Virus record (IMG/VR): IMGVR_UViG_3300018428_002563
Span: 1 to 64,000 of that record
Direction: 5' to 3' (one strand)
Length of the DNA stretch: 64,000 nt
Source: a virus
How positions within the stretch are numbered: position 1 is the stretch's first letter; the number at the start of each line of letters is the position of its first letter. Positions 22,912-29,718 of the stretch are shown one piece after another. Made by a program: the position numbers and the translations under genes. The notes under the pieces are model-generated. The model was not told where the DNA came from, made no database searches, and saw nothing but the letters and a program-made list of their open reading frames with translations.

Positions 22912-23347
22912 ACATAATCCTAATTTTGATGTAGCACTTGTTACAGAACATTATAGTAAAAAAGACGGAGTACCTGTGACATATGTTTGCACTACAGATC
23001 TTAATGCTAGTGATGTGCCTGTTGATGTGTACTATAGAGCAACGCCACACCCTGAGTTTGGTAACCGTTATTTTGGCTTGTATCACGACCACGTTAGAGG
23101 TCATCTTATGATTACCGATGCAGACATTGTAGAATCACTTGAGTTCGGCATGATCGAAGTAGACGGTAAGTACTATTACAGTCAATCACATCACGATTAT
23201 AAAGTAGTAGAAGGCAAGATGATTGACGGCGGACGACAATATATTAGAAGTAATGGTGGCACTACTACTATGCAAATTAAGAACGGAAAGTTCTATATTA
23301 AAACATTGGAAGATTTAATAGATTACAAGGACCATCAATATGAGTGA
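22901..23347 (+). CDS. Unknown phage protein, beta-rich
   Basis: 148 residues, with a His/Tyr-rich central region (YRATPHPEFGNRYFGLYHDH) and a C-terminal GGTTTMQIKNGKFYIKTLE segment suggesting strands. Overlaps its neighbours by 11 and 8 nt within the early operon. No family recognised. Confidence 0.7.
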   Translation: MNIEHNPNFDVALVTEHYSKKDGVPVTYVCTTDLNASDVPVDVYYRATPHPEFGNRYFGLYHDHVRGHLMITDADIVESLEFGMIEVDGKYYYSQSHHDYKVVEGKMIDGGRQYIRSNGGTTTMQIKNGKFYIKTLEDLIDYKDHQYE

Positions 23348-23546
23348 CGACTACGTAAAATTTGAAGATTCACTAACCGAAGATGACTATGGTCTTATTA
23401 TTGATGGCCAATCAGGTGAGTTAAAAGGATTGTGGATGCCTAAAGGTAAAGAGGACGAACCTATTCCAGACACTATTGTAGATTTGTGTATACATGTATT
23501 TGGTATAGACCCTAATGATGAAGAAGATGAGGTAACTATACATTGA
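23340..23546 (+). CDS. Unknown 68-aa acidic phage protein
   Basis: Carries a GLIIDGQSGELKGLWMPKG segment that I recall as typical of small conserved cyanomyophage proteins of unknown role. Overlaps both neighbours, consistent with a coupled early operon. Confidence 0.68.
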   Translation: MSDDYVKFEDSLTEDDYGLIIDGQSGELKGLWMPKGKEDEPIPDTIVDLCIHVFGIDPNDEEDEVTIH

Positions 23547-23749
23547 GCAAACTACGTATTAAAATAGATCAGAGAATGGACGAGTTGCAAGCCATGATGG
23601 AGAGCAATATGCATCTAGAAAAACCAATATTAGTTGCTATGCAAATTGAAAGCGTAAGTAAGTTTTGGTCTGTTCTATCAGAAGAAGATAGAGATTATAT
23701 TCACGGTTGTCAATTTGCTTTAGAAGAAAAAGAGGAGTGGAATGTATGA
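23543..23749 (+). CDS. Unknown 68-aa phage protein
   Basis: Starts with TTG overlapping the upstream TGA. Its product SKLRIKIDQRMDELQAMM continues as two helices. The alternative start codon is supported by translational coupling; no nearby ATG fits. Confidence 0.62.
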   Translation: MSKLRIKIDQRMDELQAMMESNMHLEKPILVAMQIESVSKFWSVLSEEDRDYIHGCQFALEEKEEWNV

Positions 23750-24126
23750 AAATTGGATTGAGTTTGTCACGCTGTGTGCGTGATATTCTAGAAGAACGTG
23801 TTGACTTCCACGATGTGCTAGTAATTGTATCACGAACAGATATAGACCCACGTAATGATAATCACTGGAAAGCAATCTGGGAAGGTTACTTGTATGGCGG
23901 CCTAAGTCATCCTGAATGGGCAGGATTAGAAGACAGACAAAAGGCTATGCATGACTTGCTAATAAGTTTATATGATGCAGGCAAGTTACATCAACCTCGT
24001 CAGTTTGGAGCTCATCCACGTAGACTGCCTTACCACTGGTTAGAGTGTTTTGTACCGCCAGAAGAAATGAATCCTGCACAGCAAAAAGTGTGGGATAACT
24101 ATAAACTGATAACGGACTTAGCATGA
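23746..24126 (+). CDS. Unknown 126-aa phage protein
   Basis: The start at 23746 (AGAGGAG upstream) is used rather than the longer in-frame ORF, which would run inside the previous gene. Trp- and His-rich, with YHWLECFVPPEE near the end. No motif recognised. Confidence 0.68.
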   Translation: MKIGLSLSRCVRDILEERVDFHDVLVIVSRTDIDPRNDNHWKAIWEGYLYGGLSHPEWAGLEDRQKAMHDLLISLYDAGKLHQPRQFGAHPRRLPYHWLECFVPPEEMNPAQQKVWDNYKLITDLA

Positions 24127-24329
24127 CATTACCAATTGAAAGAACAAATGCGGTATTAAATGTAGAACGATTCTTAATGGACTTGAGAGATCCTAAGAAG
24201 TATCCGCGAGTACCAAGTGAAGTTCGTAAACAGGCAAGTAGCCTGTTGAAGCACTATCCCCGCAAGTTTGACATGATGGATCCTGCGGAGAGTTTTGAAG
24301 CCATTAAGGAATGGAGTTATGAAAATTAA
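24123..24329 (+). CDS. BPSL0761-like small protein
   Basis: 68 residues following the pattern TLPIERTNAVLNVERFL, then PSEVRKQASSLLKHYP. This resembles the bacterial BPSL0761 family as I recall it (ERTRAVL..REFL ... RR.A..LLRHYP). Function unknown. ATGA overlap with the upstream gene. Confidence 0.65.
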   Translation: MTLPIERTNAVLNVERFLMDLRDPKKYPRVPSEVRKQASSLLKHYPRKFDMMDPAESFEAIKEWSYEN

Positions 24330-25035
24330 GATTGGACCTTATGAATCTTGGTACGGACCATATCAGCTCGCTCAAACGCTAATGTTTTGGGTACCAAAAG
24401 AAAAAGACGAATACGGCTTTCCGCATACAGCAGATCGTGTACACAAGTTTGGCGAATGGCTTGCTCACGGTAAAGTGCTGCCTGAACCTGAAGTAGGCGA
24501 AGTTTACGACATGTGGGAAGACCGTCCTAAGACGTGGCTCTATAAGTTCCTATCGTGGATCCACAGTAAGCAGAAGCGTACTGTTAAAGTACACATTGAT
24601 CGCTGGGATACTTGGAGCATGGATCATACTCTTGCTCTTATCGTACTTCCTATGCTCAAGCAACTAAAAGAAACCAAGCACGGTGCTCCTTTAGTTGATC
24701 CTAAGGATTGTCCACCAGAACTAAAACCTAAGAAACTGACTAAGAAAGAACGTGACAACGGTACTACTGACAGCACACACTTTGAACGTTGGGACTGGGT
24801 GCTAGACGAAATGATCTTTGCGTTTGACAGCAAGGTCAATGACGACTGGGAAGATCAGTTTGAAACTGGTGAAAGCGACCTACAGTGGAAGAAGCTGGAA
24901 GATGGCAACAGCCAAATGGTAGAAGGACCTAATCACACCAAGGTGTATAATTGGGAAGGTAGAAAGAAATATCAAGAAAGAATAAGTAATGGATTCCGAC
25001 TATTTGGAAAATATTATGAAAACCTCTGGGATTGA
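24319..25035 (+). CDS. Conserved-looking phage protein of unknown function
   Basis: 238 residues with a Trp-rich core (HIDRWDTWSMDHTLALI, then LPMLKQLKETKHGAP) that I associate with a widespread protein of T4-like marine phages. The start at 24319 follows GGAG; an earlier in-frame ATG lies deep in the previous gene. Codon usage here is slightly richer in C-ending codons than its neighbours. Function unknown. Confidence 0.7.
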   Translation: MKIKIGPYESWYGPYQLAQTLMFWVPKEKDEYGFPHTADRVHKFGEWLAHGKVLPEPEVGEVYDMWEDRPKTWLYKFLSWIHSKQKRTVKVHIDRWDTWSMDHTLALIVLPMLKQLKETKHGAPLVDPKDCPPELKPKKLTKKERDNGTTDSTHFERWDWVLDEMIFAFDSKVNDDWEDQFETGESDLQWKKLEDGNSQMVEGPNHTKVYNWEGRKKYQERISNGFRLFGKYYENLWD

Positions 25036-25036
25036 A

Positions 25037-25426
25037 ATGGAATTAAAAGACACAACAACGCAAGAAGAATACAAAGAGATGTCCTCTCAGACAAGAGCTC
25101 GTAATCTTGCGATGGAACTGTCTAAAGAACGCAAACGTCTAAAAGCAGAACTTGCAGAGCTTCAAACAGAAGTAGAAGATCTTACACCTACTACGCCAAC
25201 AGGAACTATAGACTGGTATGTAAAGTGGTGTGCGATGGTATTAGCGGTATTTGGAGTGTTTAGTATCAGTGCAGGATTCACACAAATTGGACAAGTGTCT
25301 TATATCCTTAGTTCAATGGGATGGGTGTTTGTTGGCATGGCTTGGGGAGATAGGGCAATTATGATCGGATCAAGTATAAGTGGCACAGCGGTTGCAATGA
25401 ATTTAGTAGCGAGTTTAACAGTATGA
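25037..25426 (+). CDS. Membrane protein with N-terminal coiled coil
   Basis: About 129 residues: a coiled coil (RNLAMELSKERKRLKAELAE, then LQTEVEDL), followed by two or three spans (WCAMVLAVFGVFSISAGF, VSYILSSMGWVFVGMAW). The start is ambiguous among 24989, 25016 and 25037; the last lies directly after the upstream stop. Confidence 0.65.
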   Translation: MELKDTTTQEEYKEMSSQTRARNLAMELSKERKRLKAELAELQTEVEDLTPTTPTGTIDWYVKWCAMVLAVFGVFSISAGFTQIGQVSYILSSMGWVFVGMAWGDRAIMIGSSISGTAVAMNLVASLTV

Positions 25427-25665
25427 CAGATATGTTTGAAGTAGACGATGAAGCGGTTCGTAATCTAGTAATCCTTGCTAAGGAGTGTGAAACTGTAGAT
25501 CCAATTGATTGGGGCGAACTTGCGATTACAGAAGAACAGGCCTACATTATGATGGCAACTCATGTGCTAGAAATGGAAAGAAATCACTTGACAGATGGCG
25601 CAATTATTGTTAAACTACTAGTAGAAAACTTTGTATTAAATCTTAAATTATTAGGAAAGACATGA
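25423..25665 (+). CDS. Unknown 80-aa phage protein
   Basis: An acidic, helical protein (DWGELAITEEQAYIMMATHV). ATGA-type overlaps with both neighbours. No recognised domain. Confidence 0.68.
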   Translation: MTDMFEVDDEAVRNLVILAKECETVDPIDWGELAITEEQAYIMMATHVLEMERNHLTDGAIIVKLLVENFVLNLKLLGKT

Positions 25666-25886
25666 AAACAATATATGACAATAAGGCAATTTTAACTAAT
25701 ACTCGCAACGAGCAATCAGTTGAAGTAGAAGTTGACAACGTTAGAGCAAATGAATCTTTTGATGCATTCATTGCAACTAACAAAATTCACATGCGCTGGA
25801 ATGGTAAAATTTATATAGGTAATGCTCACGGCATGGAGTTTACTTCTAAAGGACCAAACGAGCGTGTAATTAAAGGGAGATTTTAA
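25662..25886 (+). CDS. Unknown 74-aa phage protein
   Basis: A short beta-rich protein with FIATNKIHMRWNGKIYIGN. Coupled to neighbours by overlapping stop and start codons. No recognised domain. Confidence 0.66.
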   Translation: MKTIYDNKAILTNTRNEQSVEVEVDNVRANESFDAFIATNKIHMRWNGKIYIGNAHGMEFTSKGPNERVIKGRF

Positions 25887-26095
25887 TGAAACAGAAAGTA
25901 GAGATCATGGAAGGACCATTTAGTGCGGCACTTGTAGAAGATACAGAAGGTGTTCTGTATAGAGAAATTAAAACTGTTCGTGTTAAGCCAGATGGAATGC
26001 TTACGGAATATGTTACAAGACGCGAGTATAATCCTAGTGGCGACTATAATGATACTTCTAGTGTCCGTCCGTTAACTAAAGTGGAGGTAAAATAA
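25886..26095 (+). CDS. Unknown 69-aa phage protein
   Basis: Beta-rich, with [20 protein letters not shown]. Start overlaps the upstream stop by one base (TAATG) and stop overlaps the ClpP start in the same way. A GTGGAGG box precedes clpP within its end. Confidence 0.66.
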   Translation: MKQKVEIMEGPFSAALVEDTEGVLYREIKTVRVKPDGMLTEYVTRREYNPSGDYNDTSSVRPLTKVEVK

Positions 26096-26682
26096 TGCCG
26101 CTAATTCCTATGGTTGTTGAGCAAGAGTCAAGAGGCGAACGTTCATACGATATTTACAGTAGACTTCTTAAAGACCGCATAGTTATGCTGAATGGTCCTG
26201 TTGAAGATAATAGTGCTAATCTAATTGTAGCACAAATGTTGTTCTTGGAAAGTGAAAATCCAGACAAGCCTATTAACTTTTACATTAATAGCCCAGGAGG
26301 CGTTATTACTAGTGGCATGAGCATTTATGACACTATGCAATTTATTAAATCGCCTGTACATACTATTGTGTTAGGACAAGCATGTAGTATGGGTAGTTTC
26401 CTTGCACAGGCAGGTGAACCAGGCAAACGTAAAATGTTACCTTATGCACGACACATGATCCATCAACCTAGTGGCGGAACACAAGGCATGGCAAGTGACA
26501 TTGAAATTCAGTATAAGGAAATCACAAAGATGAAAGAAACCTTAACTGAATTATATGTAAAGCATAATTCAAAAGGTAAGACCTACGAAGAATTTGAAAG
26601 AGACATGGACAGAGATACATTTATGTCTGCCCAAGAAGCTCTTGATTATGGCTTAGTAGATCAAATTGTAGAGAAACGCTAA
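26095..26682 (+). CDS. clpP: ClpP-like serine protease subunit
   Basis: 195 residues, the usual ClpP length. The catalytic triad is visible: Ser98 in GQACSMGSF, His123 in [11 protein letters not shown] and Asp174 in DRDTFMSA. Strand INSPGG and the N-terminal loop are conserved. ClpP forms a two-ring protease driven by ClpA or ClpX; the phage subunit may mix with host ClpP. A ClpS-like adaptor is encoded at 2202. It sits in the middle of the early small-gene operon, coupled on both sides. Confidence 0.95.
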   Translation: MPLIPMVVEQESRGERSYDIYSRLLKDRIVMLNGPVEDNSANLIVAQMLFLESENPDKPINFYINSPGGVITSGMSIYDTMQFIKSPVHTIVLGQACSMGSFLAQAGEPGKRKMLPYARHMIHQPSGGTQGMASDIEIQYKEITKMKETLTELYVKHNSKGKTYEEFERDMDRDTFMSAQEALDYGLVDQIVEKR

Positions 26683-26870
26683 TGCCTATTCCTGAAAAAG
26701 TCATTATTCCAGCGTCTAAAGATCCTGGCCTTAAGCATTTTTATATTAGTTTAGTAAAAAGTGGCTTAAGAATTGCAGGGTGTGTGGCTGTATTGCTTGG
26801 CGCAAATATTATGTGGTTGCCAGGATTGTTTTTAGTTGCAGAACTTCTAGGAATAGTAGAAGAACTATGA
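26682..26870 (+). CDS. 62-aa membrane protein
   Basis: A polar N-terminus followed by a hydrophobic hairpin (SGLRIAGCVAVLLGANIMWLP, then LFLVAELLGI). Coupled to clpP (TAATG) and to the next gene (ATGA). Function unknown. Confidence 0.66.
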   Translation: MPIPEKVIIPASKDPGLKHFYISLVKSGLRIAGCVAVLLGANIMWLPGLFLVAELLGIVEEL

Positions 26871-27181
26871 GTAGTGCAATCTGGCATGTTGACAAACTAA
26901 AAGAGTTTGTTGCTGATAAGAAAGGAATCCCTACAGAAGAAGAACTAAATACCATGTTGAAAGAAACTGTCCTAGTTGTAACTTTCAACAAGTTAGACGG
27001 CGCAGAGCGTGTAATGACATGCACTAAGTCGTTTGACATTATCCCTGAAGAGCATAAGCCCAAAACAGATAAAAAACCACCAGCTGGTAACGTAACTGTT
27101 TGGGATATCAATGCAAAGGGTTGGCGTAGTTTTAAATATGATCGTGTAACAAAAGTCGAGGTTGACAAGACAGAATCTTGA
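26867..27181 (+). CDS. SH3-like beta-barrel protein (DUF2693-like)
   Basis: 104 residues. After an N-terminal helix, the pattern VLVVTFNKLDGAERVMTCT, then VTVWDINAKGWRSFKYDRV, matches the small T4-like phage proteins annotated as SH3 beta-barrel or DUF2693. Role unknown. It is the last gene before the tRNA cluster. Confidence 0.72.
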   Translation: MSSAIWHVDKLKEFVADKKGIPTEEELNTMLKETVLVVTFNKLDGAERVMTCTKSFDIIPEEHKPKTDKKPPAGNVTVWDINAKGWRSFKYDRVTKVEVDKTES

Positions 27182-27190
27182 CTGTATAGT
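27162..27190 (+). promoter_or_regulatory. Early promoter for the tRNA cluster
   Basis: TTGACA 27162-27167, 17-nt spacer, TATAGT 27185-27190; tRNA-Trp begins 11 nt later. Confidence 0.8.
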
Positions 27191-27200
27191 AATATACGCT

Positions 27201-27274
27201 GGGTGAATGGTGTAGTGGTAACACGACAGTCTCCAAAACTGTAAACTGAGGTTCGATTCCTTGTTCGCCTGCCA
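27201..27274 (+). tRNA. tRNA-Trp (anticodon CCA)
   Basis: Acceptor GGGTGAA pairs with TTCGCCT through two G-T wobbles. Anticodon stem ACAGT/ACTGT with loop CTCCAAA. CCA is encoded. Confidence 0.92.
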
Positions 27275-27284
27275 AAAAAATTAT

Positions 27285-27359
27285 GGCCCGTTCGTCTAGT
27301 GGTTAGGACACATGGTTTTCATCCATGCAACAGGAGTTCGATTCTCCTACGGGCTACCA
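27285..27359 (+). tRNA. tRNA-Glu (anticodon TTC)
   Basis: Acceptor GGCCCGT with ACGGGCT (first pair G-T). Anticodon stem CATGG/CCATG, loop TTTTCAT. T loop GTTCGATT and encoded CCA. Confidence 0.92.
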
Positions 27360-27363
27360 AGAT

Positions 27364-27425
27364 AGTATACACTCTGCAGGAAGTATAGCAACTTGCAACA
27401 GACTGATAAACTGGGAGTGTATACT
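27364..27425 (+). repeat. 11-bp perfect inverted repeat between two tRNA genes
   Basis: AGTATACACTC at 27364-27374 pairs with GAGTGTATACT at 27415-27425 around a 40-nt loop. It fills the gap between tRNA-Glu and tRNA-Ser. It has no T-arm or CCA, so it is not a standard tRNA; it could be a small structured RNA. Confidence 0.75.
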
Positions 27426-27428
27426 TTA

Positions 27429-27518
27429 GGAGAGTTGGCTGAGTGGTCGAAAGCGGCACCCTGCTAAGGTGTTATACGGGCAACTGTATCGAGGGTTCGA
27501 ATCCCTCACTCTCCGCCA
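27429..27518 (+). tRNA. tRNA-Ser (anticodon GCT)
   Basis: Acceptor GGAGAGT with ACTCTCC. Anticodon stem GCACC/GGTGT, loop CTGCTAA. A long variable arm (about TATACGGGCAACTGTATC) is typical of Ser. CCA encoded. Confidence 0.94.
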
Positions 27519-27522
27519 GATT

Positions 27523-27596
27523 GCGGGATTGGTATAGTGGTATTATGACAGCCTTCCAAGCTGACGAGACGGGTTCGATTCCCGTATCCCGCTCCA
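27523..27596 (+). tRNA. tRNA-Gly (anticodon TCC)
   Basis: Acceptor GCGGGAT with ATCCCGC, anticodon loop CTTCCAA, T loop TTCGATT and encoded CCA. The outermost anticodon-stem pair appears to be an A-A mismatch. Confidence 0.92.
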
Positions 27597-27601
27597 AATG
27601 G

Positions 27602-27629
27602 TTGACATTGACAAAATATGTGTTATAAT
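27602..27629 (+). promoter_or_regulatory. Early sigma70-type promoter
   Basis: TTGACA 27602-27607, 16-nt spacer, TATAAT 27624-27629; 24 nt before the ATG at 27653. Confidence 0.82.
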
Positions 27630-27652
27630 GTGTTTTTTAATTAGGAGTATGT

Positions 27653-28015
27653 ATGTTAGAATTAAGATCAGTTGAAGATAGAATGAAGTTTCACAACAAA
27701 GATATCGACAACCCTTATTCAGTAAATGGTTTTAATGGTACATGGGCTTTTTCAGACCATAGATTAATTCCAGAAGCTTTAATTGGTTTTTTGCAACATT
27801 ATTTTGGTCAAGCAAGAATTCGAAGAGTGTCGTTAGATCAAATCAACGAAGTTATGAACGATATTTGGGAAGGGCCCGGAAGTTTAAAGAAAGTCTTCGA
27901 GGCTGAAATGGAAATGAGAGCGTCTGGAAAAGATGTAAAAATGATTGCATCAGATTTTGTCAAAACCAAGTTTGATGATTTGGAAGAAGATACACCACTA
28001 AGTAATGTAGAGTAA
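27653..28015 (+). CDS. Unknown 120-aa phage protein
   Basis: Has its own early promoter and a TTAGGAG ribosome site. N-terminal half YSVNGFNGTWAFSDHRLIP; C-terminal half helical and acidic. It is inserted between the two tRNA groups. No recognised family. Confidence 0.7.
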   Translation: MLELRSVEDRMKFHNKDIDNPYSVNGFNGTWAFSDHRLIPEALIGFLQHYFGQARIRRVSLDQINEVMNDIWEGPGSLKKVFEAEMEMRASGKDVKMIASDFVKTKFDDLEEDTPLSNVE

Positions 28016-28020
28016 GTTAC

Positions 28021-28096
28021 GCCGGATTAGCTCAGTTGGTAGAGCAACTGATTTGTAATCAGTAGGTCGTCAGTTCGAATCCGACATCCGGCACCA
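28021..28096 (+). tRNA. tRNA-Thr (anticodon TGT)
   Basis: Acceptor GCCGGAT with ATCCGGC, anticodon stem ACTGA/TCAGT, loop TTTGTAA, T loop TTCGAAT, encoded CCA. Confidence 0.95.
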
Positions 28097-28111
28097 TTTA
28101 TAGGAAGAAGT

Positions 28112-28246
28112 ATGAAAAAGATAGCAGAATGGTTAGATATCTGTAAAGTACACTGGAAAGAAATTTTTGCAATTTCGTTTCTGATGCATTTTGTATTTGA
28201 TTGGTTCATATTTCTTTTAGGTTTTTTGGTAGGTAAATATCTATGA
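28112..28246 (+). CDS. 44-aa membrane micro-protein between tRNAs
   Basis: Reads MKKIAEWLDICKVHWKEIF, then a hydrophobic span (WFIFLLGFLVGKYL). AGGAAGAAG precedes the ATG. It fits exactly between tRNA-Thr and tRNA-Ala. Confidence 0.6.
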   Translation: MKKIAEWLDICKVHWKEIFAISFLMHFVFDWFIFLLGFLVGKYL

Positions 28247-28248
28247 TA

Positions 28249-28324
28249 GGGGCCGTAGCTCAGTTGGGAGAGCGACTGGTTTGCATCCAGTAGGTCGCAG
28301 GTTCGACCCCTGTCGGCTCCACCA
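28249..28324 (+). tRNA. tRNA-Ala (anticodon TGC)
   Basis: Acceptor GGGGCCG with CGGCTCC (one G-T), anticodon stem ACTGG/CCAGT, loop TTTGCAT, encoded CCA. Confidence 0.95.
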
Positions 28325-28348
28325 TTCTAGAAAGGATACTATGTAAAT

Positions 28349-28936
28349 ATGCCAGTTGAAGCATGGTTCTATACACCTGCTTATTATGACTTCATCAAAG
28401 GTGAAGATCTTAATAAGGTGCAGACAGAAATAAGCGATACTTTGCCTAGCGTTGAGTTTTCAAAACACAAAGGTTGGGGAGAGACAAATCATAGTCTAAG
28501 CGATCCAACATTTAAAACTAATTACATAGACAAGTATAAACTACGTTTTACAAAAAAATTATTTGTACAACACATCAAACAATATCTAGCCGCGTTCAAA
28601 CACGAAGAATATACAGTTAAGATAGAGAATTCTTGGCTTACAAGTACTCAAAAAGGTGAACACACTACTGTACATAATCACGGTGGTTTTGATATAAGTG
28701 GCGTGTATTACTTTCAAACAAACAAACAAGACGGTTCTCTATATTTGATGAATCCTCTTACAAGCCTAGTAAGCTCACACTATTTTGCACCAGATGAATG
28801 CATATATTATCACCCAGAAATAGGGAAACTTATACTATTTCCTAGTTGGATATATCACGGTGTAAGGCCAAATGACACAGATGACACTAGAATAAGCCTG
28901 TCATTTAATGCCAAAATTTCTTTCAAAAATGGTTGA
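28349..28936 (+). CDS. 2OG-Fe(II) oxygenase (PF13759-like)
   Basis: 195 residues. HTTVHNHGGFDISGVYYF supplies the iron-binding His residues and the strand typical of the family. PSWIYHGVRPN and DTRISLSFN give the distal His and the 2OG-binding Arg. This is the closest of the four window members to the canonical phage family. It follows tRNA-Ala and is read before the alarmone-hydrolase promoter. Substrate unknown. Confidence 0.87.
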   Translation: MPVEAWFYTPAYYDFIKGEDLNKVQTEISDTLPSVEFSKHKGWGETNHSLSDPTFKTNYIDKYKLRFTKKLFVQHIKQYLAAFKHEEYTVKIENSWLTSTQKGEHTTVHNHGGFDISGVYYFQTNKQDGSLYLMNPLTSLVSSHYFAPDECIYYHPEIGKLILFPSWIYHGVRPNDTDDTRISLSFNAKISFKNG

Positions 28937-28961
28937 CAATGCCCTAATCCTTTGCTATAAT
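28933..28961 (+). promoter_or_regulatory. Early promoter, copy B of the duplicated promoter-leader
   Basis: TTGACA 28933-28938, 17-nt spacer, TATAAT 28956-28961, starting within the end of the 2OG oxygenase gene. Confidence 0.88.
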
Positions 28962-28992
28962 ATATACATAAATTAGGCAAAGTAGAGGCACA
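28952..28992 (+). repeat. Direct repeat copy B (promoter -10 and leader)
   Basis: Nearly identical to 21111-21150, including the AGAGGCACA ribosome-binding region. Confidence 0.85.
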
Positions 28993-28994
28993 CA

Positions 28995-29501
28995 ATGACA
29001 TTAGTAGATCAAGCAAAATTGTTCGCTACAGCCGCACACGGGGCTATCGGACAAGTTCGTAAATACACAGGCGAACCATACGTTACACACCCTATTAGAG
29101 TAATGAACCTTGTTAGCACAGTAATCAAGGACGAGAAGGTGTTAGCGGCCGCTTTGTTGCACGATGTCATCGAAGATACTAAAATTACAAAAGAAGATAT
29201 TGCTTTTGCATTTGGTATTGAAGTTGCTGATATGGTTGTTTTACTTAGTGACCCGCCCAAAGTTGAAGGTGGTCCTAATCGTAAAGCACGTAAAGCAATG
29301 GATCGTGATAGACTTAGTAAGGCACCTGCATGTGTACAGACTATCAAAGTTGCAGACATGATTGACAACACTGAAAGTATTGTTGCACATGATCCTAAGT
29401 TTGCAAAAGTATACTTAGAAGAAAAGCGTTTGCTTTTAGATGTATTAACTAAAGCAGATGCAAAGTTAGTTGAAATTGCAAAAAATCAGGTAACACGATG
29501 A
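28995..29501 (+). CDS. Small alarmone (ppGpp) hydrolase, HD domain of RelA/SpoT type
   Basis: 168 residues, the size of stand-alone alarmone hydrolases (Mesh1/SAH). The metal and catalytic pattern is complete: RKYTGEPYVTHP (His32), LLHDVIEDT (His56-Asp57, Glu60-Asp61) and KVADMIDN (Asp121). It lacks synthetase and regulatory domains, so it should only degrade ppGpp and blunt the stringent response. It has its own early promoter and is followed at once by a strong intrinsic terminator, making it a monocistronic unit. Confidence 0.9.
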   Translation: MTLVDQAKLFATAAHGAIGQVRKYTGEPYVTHPIRVMNLVSTVIKDEKVLAAALLHDVIEDTKITKEDIAFAFGIEVADMVVLLSDPPKVEGGPNRKARKAMDRDRLSKAPACVQTIKVADMIDNTESIVAHDPKFAKVYLEEKRLLLDVLTKADAKLVEIAKNQVTR

Positions 29502-29539
29502 GTAGGTTTCAAGAGAAGTTTTTGAAGCCTACTCTTTTT
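29501..29539 (+). terminator. Intrinsic terminator after the alarmone hydrolase
   Basis: A 12-bp stem with one T-G wobble (AGTAGGTTTCAA 29501-29512 with TTGAAGCCTACT 29522-29533), a 9-nt loop, then CTTTTT. Confidence 0.9.
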
Positions 29540-29556
29540 AATCAAAAGGACATTGG

Positions 29557-29718
29557 ATGGTAGGAACTGTTTGGCCAGTACAAGGAAGTAAAGGGAATGA
29601 GTATTCCGTCACATTACATGATCGTGGATTTAACTGTGATTGTACAGGTTTTGGATACCATGGGTATTGCAATCATTCTAAATCTATTGTAAAAAAAGTT
29701 GAGAGGGCAATGGCATGA
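29557..29718 (+). CDS. 53-aa SWIM-type zinc-finger micro-protein
   Basis: Contains CDCTGFGYHGYCNHSKSI, a CxC...CxH pattern characteristic of SWIM zinc fingers, which bind DNA or proteins. AAAGGA precedes the ATG, and its TGA overlaps the ligase start (ATGA). Its coupling to the ligase suggests a nucleic-acid role. Confidence 0.78.
   Translation: MVGTVWPVQGSKGNEYSVTLHDRGFNCDCTGFGYHGYCNHSKSIVKKVERAMA

Noticed and set aside
27443-27628. Plus-strand ORF across tRNA-Ser and tRNA-Gly
   Set aside because: It overlaps two well-folded tRNA genes and a promoter.
28027-28209. Minus-strand ORF across tRNA-Thr
   Set aside because: Antisense to a tRNA and to a plausible micro-protein gene.
29498-29563. 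A 21-codon ORF after the alarmone hydrolase
   Set aside because: It coincides with the stem, loop and U-run of the intrinsic terminator, and has no independent ribosome site.
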